A program made the translations under genes and the position numbers. From JAPPHA01 sp963662815 (GTDB lineage: Bacteria; Pseudomonadota; Alphaproteobacteria; Rhodobacterales; Rhodobacteraceae), in contig CAXXWA010000040.1 of assembly GCA_963662815.2 (NCBI GenBank), positions 1 to 64,000 on the forward strand: DNA of 64,000 nucleotides, in the 5' to 3' direction. Position 1 is the stretch's first letter. Every line of letters starts with the position of its first letter. Positions 39,377 to 48,100 of this stretch are shown here, in pieces. The notes under the pieces are model-generated. The model worked only from the letters and a program-made list of their open reading frames with translations, did no database searches and was not told the DNA's origin.

Positions 39377-40902
39377 ACCTGCTCCCCGAGTTCGACTCCT
39401 TTCGCGAGGGATACGCACGCGGACTCCACCAAGCCGTCTACGCCAGACTGGCAGCCGACCTCGACACGCCGGTGTCGCTGTACCTGAAGCTATCGAAAGC
39501 CGAACCGGACAGTTTTCTTCTGGAATCCGTAACGGGGGGCGAAATCAGGGGACGATATTCCGTCATCGGGCTGCGGCCGGACATGACGTGGGAATGCAGA
39601 GGACGGGAAAGCGCCTCGCGAACCTTCGAGGACGACGGCGGCGCACGGTTGCAAAAGGATGCCCAGGATCCGATCCGGTCTCTCAGGTCCCTCCTCGAAT
39701 GGTCGCGGATTGAGCTGCCGGAAGGGCTTCCGCCCATGTCGGCCGGACTCTTCGGCTATCTGGGCTATGACATGGTCAGGCTCGTCGAGCGTCTCCCAGA
39801 CGTCAATCCCGATCCGATCGGCCTGCCGGACGCGATGATGATGCGGCCGTCGCTTGTGGTCAGCATTGACGGCGTAAAAAACGAAGTCACGCTCGTAAGT
39901 CCGGCATGGGTTTTGCCGGGACGGAGCGCCGAGGACGCCTACCGCCGGTCTTCCGAACATATCGAAGCGGCCATTCGAGCGATCGACGGCCCGATTCCAC
40001 CCTTTCGAGGGGAGTGCCGGAACGGGGAGGCCGCGGCGGGTGAACCGGTTTCCAACATTTCTCGCGACGAATACCTTCGGGTCGTCGAAACCGCGAAGGA
40101 CTACATTCGCGCCGGAGACATATTTCAGGTCGTGCCCAGCCAGCGCTGGGCCATGGACTTTCGAATGCCCCCCTTCGCCCTTTACCGGGCATTGCGGCGC
40201 ACCAATCCGTCACCGTACATGTTCTATTTCAATTTCGGCGGATTCCAGGTCTGCGGCGCCAGCCCCGAAACGCTTGTCAAGCTCCGTGACGGCATAGTTA
40301 CAATTCGGCCGATCGCGGGCACCCGCAGACGGGGCACGACGCCTGCAGAGGACAAGGCGCTTGAGCGGGAAATGCTCGGCGACCCGAAGGAAATGGCGGA
40401 ACACCTGATGCTGCTCGATCTCGGGCGGAATGATGTCGGGCGCGTGGCGTGCATTGGCACCGTCAAGCCAACCGAGTCCTTCAATGTCGAGCGCTACAGC
40501 CATGTCATGCACATCGTCTCCAACGTGACCGGCGAAATTGCCGAGGGCGAGGACGCGCTTTCTGCGCTCCTGGCCGGCCTTCCCGCCGGAACCGTTTCGG
40601 GCGCGCCAAAGGTTCGCGCGATGGAGATCATCGACGAGCTGGAGCCGGAAAAGCGCGGCGTCTATGCGGGAGGAGTCGGGTACTTCTCCTGCGCCGGCGA
40701 CATGGATCTGTGCATCGCGCTTCGTACCGCTGTGCTCAAGGACGGGACTCTCTATGTGCAGGCGGGAGGCGGCGTCGTGCACGACAGCGATCCGGAAACG
40801 GAGTATCAGGAAACGGTAAACAAGGCCGATGCCCTCACCCAGGCTGCGCGGGACGCCGCCGATTTCGTCGAACTCAGGAACACGGAATCGCAGGCAAGCT
40901 AA
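39373..40902 (+). CDS. trpE: Anthranilate synthase component I
   Basis: The enzyme converts chorismate and ammonia (from TrpG) to anthranilate, the first step of tryptophan synthesis. The 509-residue protein starts with GTG inside the ppiD stop. It has the regulatory N-terminal LLESVTGGEIRGRYS region, FQVVPSQRW, ASPETLVKL, PIAGTRRRGTTPAED and the C-terminal AGGGVVHDSDPETEYQET. Tryptophan feedback binding is expected from the N-terminal domain. No trp leader can fit upstream, because the gene overlaps ppiD. Confidence 0.97.
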   Translation: MNLLPEFDSFREGYARGLHQAVYARLAADLDTPVSLYLKLSKAEPDSFLLESVTGGEIRGRYSVIGLRPDMTWECRGRESASRTFEDDGGARLQKDAQDPIRSLRSLLEWSRIELPEGLPPMSAGLFGYLGYDMVRLVERLPDVNPDPIGLPDAMMMRPSLVVSIDGVKNEVTLVSPAWVLPGRSAEDAYRRSSEHIEAAIRAIDGPIPPFRGECRNGEAAAGEPVSNISRDEYLRVVETAKDYIRAGDIFQVVPSQRWAMDFRMPPFALYRALRRTNPSPYMFYFNFGGFQVCGASPETLVKLRDGIVTIRPIAGTRRRGTTPAEDKALEREMLGDPKEMAEHLMLLDLGRNDVGRVACIGTVKPTESFNVERYSHVMHIVSNVTGEIAEGEDALSALLAGLPAGTVSGAPKVRAMEIIDELEPEKRGVYAGGVGYFSCAGDMDLCIALRTAVLKDGTLYVQAGGGVVHDSDPETEYQETVNKADALTQAARDAADFVELRNTESQAS

Positions 40903-40951
40903 CCGGAGCGCCGCTCGGCAAACGCCCTAAAGGACATTCGCTAAAGGGTAT

Positions 40952-41284
40952 TCATGGGGTCATCAGGTCAGGATCGGAAAGCAAATGGCTGTCCGGCGGC
41001 TCCGGCGATTCATCGCGCTCCAGCGACGGCAACTGCTGCAGCCTTGCCGGCAAGGCAGCCACGCTGCCGCAGACGGCGCCGGGAAGACAGGCATCATCCG
41101 CCGGGTCAGCCCCGCCCCTGAGCGAGTTGGCCGCCGCGACGGGAACGTCGCGCGCCACTTTCGGGAATCCGAATCCCGGTACGGACGGGTCAGGAAGCGG
41201 ATAGACAACCGCAACGCAAATCGCCACGACGCAAGAACAGATCATGCCAGCAAGAAACCCGCAGATGAGTCTAACGACGGCCAT
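40952..41284 (-). CDS. Hypothetical single-pass membrane protein
   Basis: A 110-residue frame lies opposite to trpE and trpG between them. From ATG 41284 it begins with one hydrophobic helix (about residues 4-28, RLICGFLAGMICSCVVAI) followed by YPLPDPSVPGFGFP and a polar proline-rich tail. This looks like an anchored periplasmic peptide. I do not recognise a family. It could also be a remnant of a longer gene. A longer frame from 41380 exists. Confidence 0.45.
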   Translation of the reverse strand: MAVVRLICGFLAGMICSCVVAICVAVVYPLPDPSVPGFGFPKVARDVPVAAANSLRGGADPADDACLPGAVCGSVAALPARLQQLPSLERDESPEPPDSHLLSDPDLMTP

Positions 41285-41404
41285 GGCCCGCACCTTTTGC
41301 CACCGCGCCACTTGACCGGCGCGGCGTATCGCGACACTTATGCATCTATACTGCAACTCACGCCCGGTTTTCACTGACATTCTCAGTCAGGGAATCATTT
41401 CGGA

Positions 41405-42007
41405 ATGCTCCTTCTGATCGACAACTACGACAGCTTCACTTTCAACCTGGTTCACTATCTCGGTGAACTCGGAGCGGAAGTTGCCGTGCGCAGAAACGAC
41501 GTGTTGAGCGTCAAGGAGGCGATCGCAATGGAGCCGGAAGCGATTCTGCTCTCGCCCGGTCCCTGCGACCCAGACAAGGCCGGCATATGCCTCGAATTGA
41601 CGCTGCAGGCTGCCGCTTGCGGCATTCCTGTAGGCGGCGTTTGCCTCGGGCACCAGGTCATCGGGCAGGCGTTCGGCGGACGCGTCGTTCAGTGCCACGA
41701 AATCGTGCACGGCAAGCTCGGCGCCATGCACCACAACGGCGATTCGTGGTTTCGCGGTCTTCCTTCGCCCCTGAATGCCACGCGATACCACTCGCTCATC
41801 GTCGAGCGGGACAGCCTGCCGGCCGATCTTGAAATCACTTCCTGGCTCGAGGACGGAACGATCATGGGAATCAGGCACCGGTCGCTGCCGGTCCAAGGCA
41901 TACAATTCCACCCGGAAAGCATCGCGACCGAACACGGACACGCGATGCTCGAGAATTTTCTCAATGACATTTCCGTCCGGCATCGCAGGAAAGCGGGGGA
42001 ACTTTGA
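41405..42007 (+). CDS. trpG: Anthranilate synthase component II (glutamine amidotransferase)
   Basis: TrpG releases ammonia from glutamine for TrpE. The 200 residues form a class I glutamine amidotransferase with catalytic C80 in GVCLGHQVIG and H169/E171 in IQFHPESIATEHG. The N-terminus is MLLLIDNYDSFTFNLV. It overlaps trpD by 4 bp. It is separated from trpE by about 500 bp containing a small opposite-strand frame. Confidence 0.97.
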   Translation: MLLLIDNYDSFTFNLVHYLGELGAEVAVRRNDVLSVKEAIAMEPEAILLSPGPCDPDKAGICLELTLQAAACGIPVGGVCLGHQVIGQAFGGRVVQCHEIVHGKLGAMHHNGDSWFRGLPSPLNATRYHSLIVERDSLPADLEITSWLEDGTIMGIRHRSLPVQGIQFHPESIATEHGHAMLENFLNDISVRHRRKAGEL

Positions 42008-43029
42008 TGAGCCTCGGACTCAAACCCTTCATCGCCAGCGCAATCGAGGGCCCGCTGTCGCGCGCCGAGGCGGAGGCTGCTTTCGAAATCATCATGGCCG
42101 GCGATGCGACTGCGGCGCAGACTGGGGGCTTCCTAATGACCCTTCGGACCCGCGGCGAGAGCGTCAACGAATTCGCCGCTGCAGCCGGAGTCATGCGCAA
42201 AAAGTGCAGGCCCGTGCGCGCGCCGGAAGGCGCCATGGACATCGTCGGAACGGGCGGCGACGGGCGTTCGACGCTCAACATATCGACCGCGACGGCCCTT
42301 GTCGTAGCCGGTGCCGGCGTCGTTGTCGCCAAGCACGGCAATCGAAACCTTTCGTCAAGGTCGGGAACAGCTGACGCGCTCGCGGCGTGCGGCGTCAACA
42401 TCATGGTCGAACCTCGGGTTGTCGAGGCGTCCCTTAAAACCGCGGGAATCGGTTTCATGATGGCCCCGATGCACCACCCGGCGGTCCGCCACGTCATGCC
42501 GGTCCGGCAGGAGCTCGGCGCACGGACAATCTTCAACATCCTAGGTCCACTGACCAATCCCGCAGGCGTGAAGCGGCAGCTTACCGGCGCGTACTCCAGG
42601 GACATCATCCGGCCCATGGCAGAAACGCTCTCGGCACTCGGCAGCGAGAATGCGTGGCTCGTTCACGGAAGCGACGGTACGGACGAGATCTCGATTTCGG
42701 GTCCGACATCCGTGGTCGCCCTGGAGAACGGTGCCATCGAGGAATTCGAAATCGAACCCGCCGATGCCGGTTTGGCGGCGCATCCGTTCGAGGCGATTGT
42801 CGGCGGGAGCCCGGAGGAGAACGCGGCGGCTCTCAAAGCCCTCCTCGCCGGAGAACGCGGCGCCTACAGGGACTCGGTGCTGTTCAACGCCGCGGCAGCG
42901 CTTGTCGTAGCAGGCCGCGCAGACGACATCGCGGCAGGCGCCCGCACCGCGGCGGAGAGCATCGATTCAGGCGCAGCGGCCCAAAAGCTCGATGCACTTG
43001 TTCAGGCCACGCAGGAAGCTCCCGCGTGA
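42004..43029 (+). CDS. trpD: Anthranilate phosphoribosyltransferase
   Basis: The enzyme transfers phosphoribose from PRPP to anthranilate. The 341-residue protein carries the PRPP site DIVGTGGDGRSTLNIST, KHGNRNLSSRSG and the NILGPLTNPAG segment. It overlaps trpG upstream (ATGA) and trpC downstream (GTGA) by 4 bp each. Confidence 0.97.
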   Translation: MMSLGLKPFIASAIEGPLSRAEAEAAFEIIMAGDATAAQTGGFLMTLRTRGESVNEFAAAAGVMRKKCRPVRAPEGAMDIVGTGGDGRSTLNISTATALVVAGAGVVVAKHGNRNLSSRSGTADALAACGVNIMVEPRVVEASLKTAGIGFMMAPMHHPAVRHVMPVRQELGARTIFNILGPLTNPAGVKRQLTGAYSRDIIRPMAETLSALGSENAWLVHGSDGTDEISISGPTSVVALENGAIEEFEIEPADAGLAAHPFEAIVGGSPEENAAALKALLAGERGAYRDSVLFNAAAALVVAGRADDIAAGARTAAESIDSGAAAQKLDALVQATQEAPA

Positions 43030-43850
43030 CCGCAATTCTCGAACGCATCAAGGCGTACAAGCTCGAGGAAATCGCTGCCGCACGGGCTGCTGTCCCCGAG
43101 AACAGGCTAGCGGCAGCCGCAGCCAGTGCCGGGCCAACGCGAGGGTTCGCCCGAAGACTCCGCGAAACCTCCGGAACCGGGTTCGCGCTCATTGGCGAAA
43201 TCAAGCGCGCCAGCCCGTCCAGAGGCGTCATCCGCGAGCACTTCGCGCCCGGCGAACTTGCGCGGGCGTACGAGGCCGGCGGCGCTTGCTGCCTGAGCGT
43301 GCTCACCGACCGGCCCTCCTTCCAGGGCGCCCCGGAGTTTCTTACCGCTGCCCGCGGCGCCTGCGCGCTTCCCGTGCTCAGGAAAGACTTCATGTACGAC
43401 CCGTACCAGGTCCTGGAAGCACGTGCCTGGGGCGCCGACTGCATCCTCGTGATCATGGCTTCGGTGAGCGATTCCCAGGCGCGCGAACTTGAGGCCGCCG
43501 CCCGCAGCTGCGGGATGGACGCGCTGCTCGAGGTTCACGACGAGACGGAGCTGGATCGCGCGCTCCTTCTCGGGTCGGAACTGGTCGGCATAAACAACCG
43601 AGATCTGAGAACATTCGACGTTACGCTCGAAACGACCAGATCGCTCGCGCCACGCGTGCCGGACGGAAGGACAATTGTTTCGGAGAGCGGAATTTCGGGT
43701 CATGTCGACTTCCTCGACCTCGCCGGATACGGTGTCCGCAGCTTCCTCGTGGGAGAGAGCATCATGCGTGAAGCGGACGTGACATCAGCGGTGCGGCGCC
43801 TCCTTTCCGGGGTCGGGGGCGGACGCCGCCGACAAGGGGGCAAAGTGTAA
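43026..43850 (+). CDS. trpC: Indole-3-glycerol phosphate synthase
   Basis: The enzyme closes the indole ring in tryptophan synthesis. The 274-residue TIM-barrel protein starts with GTG 43026, overlapping the trpD stop. Key motifs are IGEIKRASPSRGVI, VLRKDFMYDPYQV, VGINNRDLRTF and VSESGISG. A much longer frame upstream (from 42654) is antisense-free noise within trpD and was not used as the start. Confidence 0.96.
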   Translation: MTAILERIKAYKLEEIAAARAAVPENRLAAAAASAGPTRGFARRLRETSGTGFALIGEIKRASPSRGVIREHFAPGELARAYEAGGACCLSVLTDRPSFQGAPEFLTAARGACALPVLRKDFMYDPYQVLEARAWGADCILVIMASVSDSQARELEAAARSCGMDALLEVHDETELDRALLLGSELVGINNRDLRTFDVTLETTRSLAPRVPDGRTIVSESGISGHVDFLDLAGYGVRSFLVGESIMREADVTSAVRRLLSGVGGGRRRQGGKV

Positions 43851-44329
43851 TGTCCGGTCTGACGCATTTCGACGAGGGCGGCGCAGCTCGCATGGTCGAC
43901 ATTTCCGCGAAAGACGTGACGAGCCGCATCGCCGTTGCATGCGGATCGGTCGCGATGGCGCCGGAGACGCTGGCGATGATTGTCGAGGGCCGGGCAAAAA
44001 AGGGGGATGTCCTCGCCGTCGCCCGTCTCGCGGGAATAATGGGCGCGAAACGGACGCCGGATCTCGTGCCGCTGTGTCATCCGGTCGCCCTTAGCGCGGT
44101 CAGCATCAACTTCGACATCGACAAGGCTGGCTGCCGCGTCAATATCGAGGCAAGGGTCAGGACCACCGGACGGACGGGCGTCGAGATGGAAGCGCTCACC
44201 GCAGTCAGCATCACCGCTCTCACCATCTATGACATGGTGAAGTCCGTCGACCGCGCCATGCGCATTGGCGACACGAAACTCGTTCTCAAGGACGGCGGCA
44301 AATCCGGCCGTTTCGAGGCTGACCGATGA
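43850..44329 (+). CDS. moaC: Cyclic pyranopterin monophosphate synthase
   Basis: MoaC makes cyclic pyranopterin monophosphate in molybdenum cofactor synthesis. The 159-residue protein has KGDVLAVARLAGIMGAKRT, PLCHPVAL and GVEMEALTAVS. It shares one base with the trpC stop (TAATG) and overlaps moeA by 4 bp. Confidence 0.97.
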   Translation: MSGLTHFDEGGAARMVDISAKDVTSRIAVACGSVAMAPETLAMIVEGRAKKGDVLAVARLAGIMGAKRTPDLVPLCHPVALSAVSINFDIDKAGCRVNIEARVRTTGRTGVEMEALTAVSITALTIYDMVKSVDRAMRIGDTKLVLKDGGKSGRFEADR

Positions 44330-45510
44330 TCTCCTACGAGGAGGCCATTGCAAGGACTCTCGCCCTCTTCGAACCACTCGACACGGAAACGGTGCGTCTC
44401 GCCGATGCGTCGGGGCGCACCATTGCCGCACCGGTCGCGGCAAGGCGCGACCAGCCGCCATTCCCCTCCTCGGCAATGGACGGTTATGCCGTCGCCGACG
44501 AAGACGCTCTTCAGGGCACGTCGCTAAGGGTCATCGGCGAATCGGTCGCCGGACGCCGGTTTTCCGGGCGTCTCGAGCGGGGCGAAGCCGTACGCGTCTT
44601 TACCGGAGCACCCGTGCCCGACGGCGCCGACCGGGTCATCGTTCAGGAAGACGTTGCGCGAACGGGCAACGTCATGACGATCGAAGGTCGCCCCGGCAAT
44701 TCGAGATACGTCCGGCCGGCGGGCAGCGACTTCACTGCCGGGACCGAGTTTCCGGCGCCTGCGCGCCTGAGTCCTGCCGCGGTTTCACTGCTGGCGTCGA
44801 TGAATGCACGGGAAGTCAGCGTTTACCGGCAACCGTCAATCGCACTCATTGCGACCGGCGACGAGCTGGTCGCCGTCGGCGACGATCCGGGACCCGACCA
44901 GATCGTGTCCTCCAACAATCTTGGCCTTAAGGCGCTCGTGGAGGCGCAGGGGGCGGTCGCGCGCCTGCTGCCTATTGCGTCGGACACGGAAGAGAGCATC
45001 CTGTTCAATCTCCGCCTCGCGCATGACGCGGACGCCATCGTCACTCTCGGCGGCGCGTCCGTCGGCGACCACGACCTCGTCAGGCGAGTGGCATGCGCGG
45101 CCGGTCTAAAAACCGCCTTCCAGAACGTGGCGCTGCGGCCCGGAAAACCCGTTTTCGCCGGGTCGATCAACGGCACTCCGCTCCTGGGCCTCCCCGGCAA
45201 TCCGGTGTCCGCGATTGTTTGCGGGCACGTATTCCTGCGTCCCGCCATAGACGCAATGCTGGGCCTGGGACGCGCGCCGCTCCAGACCGAAACCGCAGTC
45301 CTGGGTGGCGGCATCGGCCCCAACGGCCAGCGGCGTCATTTCATGTCGGCCCGTGCAGGCATCGAAGACAACAACCGCGTGGTGCGGGCGTTCGGGCGCC
45401 AGGACAGTTCCCTGCTCTCGGTCTTGGTCAAGTCGAATGCCCTCCTTGTGCGACCGCCGGCGGACCCGGCGCGACACGCAGGCGAAGCGATGGACGTCAT
45501 CATGCTGTGA
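44326..45510 (+). CDS. moeA: Molybdopterin molybdenumtransferase
   Basis: MoeA inserts molybdate into the adenylylated pterin. The 394-residue protein shows the signatures PPFPSSAMDGYAV, FTGAPVPDGADRV, TLGGASVGDHDLVR and LLGLPGNPVSAIVC. It is the last gene of the trpG-trpD-trpC-moaC-moeA run. Confidence 0.96.
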   Translation: MISYEEAIARTLALFEPLDTETVRLADASGRTIAAPVAARRDQPPFPSSAMDGYAVADEDALQGTSLRVIGESVAGRRFSGRLERGEAVRVFTGAPVPDGADRVIVQEDVARTGNVMTIEGRPGNSRYVRPAGSDFTAGTEFPAPARLSPAAVSLLASMNAREVSVYRQPSIALIATGDELVAVGDDPGPDQIVSSNNLGLKALVEAQGAVARLLPIASDTEESILFNLRLAHDADAIVTLGGASVGDHDLVRRVACAAGLKTAFQNVALRPGKPVFAGSINGTPLLGLPGNPVSAIVCGHVFLRPAIDAMLGLGRAPLQTETAVLGGGIGPNGQRRHFMSARAGIEDNNRVVRAFGRQDSSLLSVLVKSNALLVRPPADPARHAGEAMDVIML

Positions 45511-46057
45511 AGGGCCTCGCCTCCGCCGGCGGGAAAGCGGCCTTGCCGACACCAGCGGCTTTGCACCCTCGCGACAGACAGGTTCGCCCGTCCCCATTTG
45601 TCATCCAGCCTCATTCCAGGTCCAGCGCCCGGGTATCCGATCACTCCCGAATTCCGCATTTGACGTACTTGGTTGCGTCCGGTGCAAGCAGTGCCTATGC
45701 AGATGAAATCGCATTCGAACAGAACCGGAAAATGACGCCGAACTTCAGACCATGCCGTTGCCTGGGCTTCGGAGAAGACGTTGCGCTCCGAGCCCAACCG
45801 TTCAGGCACGCTCTCCCAAGTGATCGTCATCAGCGAGAGCCTCGGCGAAGGATGCCGTGAATCCGAGGTTCCCTTCTTCAGGCAACGAACGCTCGTGCAG
45901 CATCGGAAACGATTGCCGGATGTTTCCGATCAATCTGCCGATCTTGCAACTTTCCTTGAAAACCGGGTCGCACACCTTGGCATTCCAATCGTTCAGCTGA
46001 AGTCGCGTCCCACCCGCCCAATTGCGCCGCCGCCAATGATGGCCGCCGAACCGTTGC
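45511..46057. other. Unassigned region after moeA
   Basis: No gene can be supported in these 547 bases. It separates moeA from the convergent SGNH hydrolase gene. Confidence 0.4.
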
Positions 46058-46720
46058 TTACTGCTCCGCCAGCCCTTTCACGACATCGATCAGCGCCCGG
46101 CCCAACTTGTCGTGCGCGGACTCGCTCCAGTGGACTCCGTCCAGAGGATCCACTTCGATCACGGTGCCGGCGTCGAAGAACGCGGCGCCCTCTTCCACGG
46201 CGAATCTTTCCATCTGGTCCGATAGTCCTTCACCCCTCACCTCCGCGCCAGAAAACATTTCGGCAAAGTCTCCTGCGGGCTTAAGCGGCGGCGGTGCAAT
46301 GGCCAGCGTCACCCTCGCCGCGCCCGAGAGCCGGGCTTCCCTGACCAGGCGCGCGACGCAAAGCGCGATGTCCTGCGCGTTCAGGCCAAAGGCGTGCTTC
46401 TGGTCATTCGTGCCCAGGCATATGGCAAGCACGTCGATCGGCTCGTGGGAATGCAGTATTGCAGGCAGGACTGTCAGCCCGTTGCGGAACGCTCCGTCAA
46501 CCGGGTCATCAAGGACGGTCGTCCTGCCAGGCAGCCCCTCGATCACGACGTCCCAATCCGCGCCAAGGCCGCGGGCCAGCACATCGCCCCAGCGTGCGCC
46601 TGGAGGATGCACCGGCCGCGACGCCAGACACTTCTGCGGTGCAGTTCCGAAGCTGTTGCTGTCGCCGTAAATCAAGAAACGCTTGGTCAATTCACACGAT
46701 GTCCTATGTTGCGATTCCAT
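46058..46720 (-). CDS. SGNH/GDSL family hydrolase
   Basis: The product is a probable esterase or arylesterase of the SGNH family, 220 residues from ATG 46720. The nucleophile block is LIYGDSNSFGT, block III is LGTNDQKHAF, and the catalytic Asp-His pair is in DGVHWSESAH. No signal peptide is seen, so it is likely cytoplasmic. A TTG 21 bases upstream (46741) would extend it. It is not usual at this point of the conserved moeA-lexA order. Confidence 0.88.
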   Translation of the reverse strand: MESQHRTSCELTKRFLIYGDSNSFGTAPQKCLASRPVHPPGARWGDVLARGLGADWDVVIEGLPGRTTVLDDPVDGAFRNGLTVLPAILHSHEPIDVLAICLGTNDQKHAFGLNAQDIALCVARLVREARLSGAARVTLAIAPPPLKPAGDFAEMFSGAEVRGEGLSDQMERFAVEEGAAFFDAGTVIEVDPLDGVHWSESAHDKLGRALIDVVKGLAEQ

Positions 46721-46868
46721 TCGATGAAGCGGCGGAATCAACCTGAATTGGCGGACTGACTAACATCCAAGTGATGTGCAACGGCCTGATCGAGCCGCGT
46801 TGCCGCTTCGAAAATTTACGGATTGTGAGGCGCAAACACTGAGAGGAATTGTCAGTAGTCCCCGCCAG

Positions 46869-47114
46869 TCAGTCGACGAGTTCGAGCCGTTTTTCGATTA
46901 TGTCCCCACGATCCGAGATGCGGTCTACCCGCACGGCCAAGGTTGCTGCGACCTCGGCATCGGTTGCTTGGTCGCGGCGCAGAGCGACCACGGTGGCATG
47001 CACTTCTGTCAGCCTGTCGCGCAGTTCCCTGTTCTGCCTGGCCGGGGCGGAGAGTTCGGCGCGCATTGCCTTCATGTGCTCGAGCAGAAGTTCGTTTGTG
47101 ACAGTTCCAGACAT
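46869..47114 (-). CDS. Small coiled-coil protein of unknown function
   Basis: From ATG 47114 the frame encodes 81 residues of mostly charged helix: MSGTVTNELLLEHMKAMRAE, then RELRDRLTEVHATVVALRRD and a basic C-terminal part. It is a predicted coiled coil without membrane segments. Similar short ORFs frequently sit next to toxin, transposase and ATPase genes in these bacteria. A related-looking remnant lies at 17348-17517. The function is unknown. Confidence 0.6.
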   Translation of the reverse strand: MSGTVTNELLLEHMKAMRAELSAPARQNRELRDRLTEVHATVVALRRDQATDAEVAATLAVRVDRISDRGDIIEKRLELVD

Positions 47115-47347
47115 GGCTGGAACATGTGCATGTTGCGGCGGGAGGTCAAGCGACGAAAACGCCTTTTCCGTTTTCTGCACAAACACTCCGGCGATCATCC
47201 AGAATCCGGGCCTCTCAGTCGTAGTCGTGACTGATTGCCCGTGCCATTGTCCGCGAACGGCCTCAAAGGATCGCACGGGCGCAGCCTCCGACGCAGAATC
47301 GGCCTGTATGGCGGCGGCCTTCGCCGCCGCAGGCCGGGAGGCGGCGC

Positions 47348-47515
47348 ATGGCTGAGCCGTTCCTCTCCCTCGACGCCCGCGAGCGCGCCGGCATCCTCCG
47401 CACCGCCGCCGCCCGCCATCGGCGCTCGCCGGTCATCCTGGAGAAGGACATCTGGGTCTGCTGGGTCCTCGACGCCCTCTTCTCCATGCCGGACGCCCAT
47501 CCGATGGCCTTCAAG
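47348..47515 (+). pseudogene. AbiEii/AbiGii toxin N-terminal fragment
   Basis: From ATG 47348 the frame encodes MAEPFLSLDARERAGILRTA and SPVILEKDIWVCWVLDALFS, then MAFK. This matches the start of AbiEii-type nucleotidyltransferase toxins, where MAFKGGTSLSK normally follows. The homology ends abruptly at the K, just before the glycine-serine nucleotide motif. The next bases are antisense to another gene fragment. The toxin is therefore non-functional. No AbiEi antitoxin was recognised upstream. Confidence 0.7.
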
Positions 47516-47877
47516 AGAGCCCCCTTTTTCGGGGACGTCCGCGTCCCGCCATTCGGCGCGCACCGCGTCGGCAAGCGCCTCGCTGGCTTCCGGACAGCGC
47601 GCCGAAATGTCGAGAAAGCGCTCGCGCTCCTCGACAAGGCGCCGGGTCCGCTCGTGCTCCTCGGGCGGAATGCGGACCGAGCGGACATTCCCGCGGATCG
47701 AGCGGCTGGGCACATGGCTCGGGCCGTGCCCCGGGCTGCCGCCGCCGGCGCAGCGGCGGTCGGCTTGCCGCACTTGCGGTGGTTCTCGCGCAGCTTGCCG
47801 GGCCGCAGGTCGCCGAGGGTGGCGAAGTGGGCCTGGGCCTCGTCCCTGGAGCGATTCAGTTCATCGACGTCCGGCAT
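47515..47877 (-). pseudogene. DUF6788-like protein, frameshifted and truncated
   Basis: From ATG 47877 the minus strand reads MPDVDELNRSRDEAQAHFAT and LRENHRKCGKPT, then loses frame. Adding one base near 47758 restores TCRCAGGGSPGHGPSH, the cysteine-rich signature of DUF6788 proteins (normally KCGKPxCHCA...GHGP). The second frame continues with SVRIPPEEHERTRRLVEERE and stops being homologous at about 47520, where it meets the AbiEii fragment head-on. DUF6788 genes often accompany insertion sequences. This copy is dead. Confidence 0.6.
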
Positions 47878-48042
47878 GAAAGACTCCGCGGGCTGGAAGG
47901 CGGCCCGCGAGCTCGGGCACGGCAACTGGTAGAAACCTTGTGCCAGATGTGCCGGCGAACTTCGTTCACGGCTGGCAGCTCGTGCAATTCGCCACAATTT
48001 TGTCGTACACCTCGGTCCAACCCTCGGGTTGACACAAAACGA

Positions 48043-48057
48043 GAACACAAATAGAAC
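48043..48057. promoter_or_regulatory. LexA operator (SOS box) upstream of lexA
   Basis: The sequence GAAC-ACAAATA-GAAC fits the alphaproteobacterial LexA box, GTTC-N7-GTTC or its complement. It lies 44 bases before the lexA start. A perfect -35 hexamer TTGACA is at 48029-48034, and the box covers the position of the -10 (TAGAAC, 48052-48057). This predicts autorepression of lexA and induction by DNA damage. Confidence 0.85.
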
Positions 48058-48100
48058 GTATTGAAACCCATGCAACCGGCACAATCACGAGGAAGCAACG

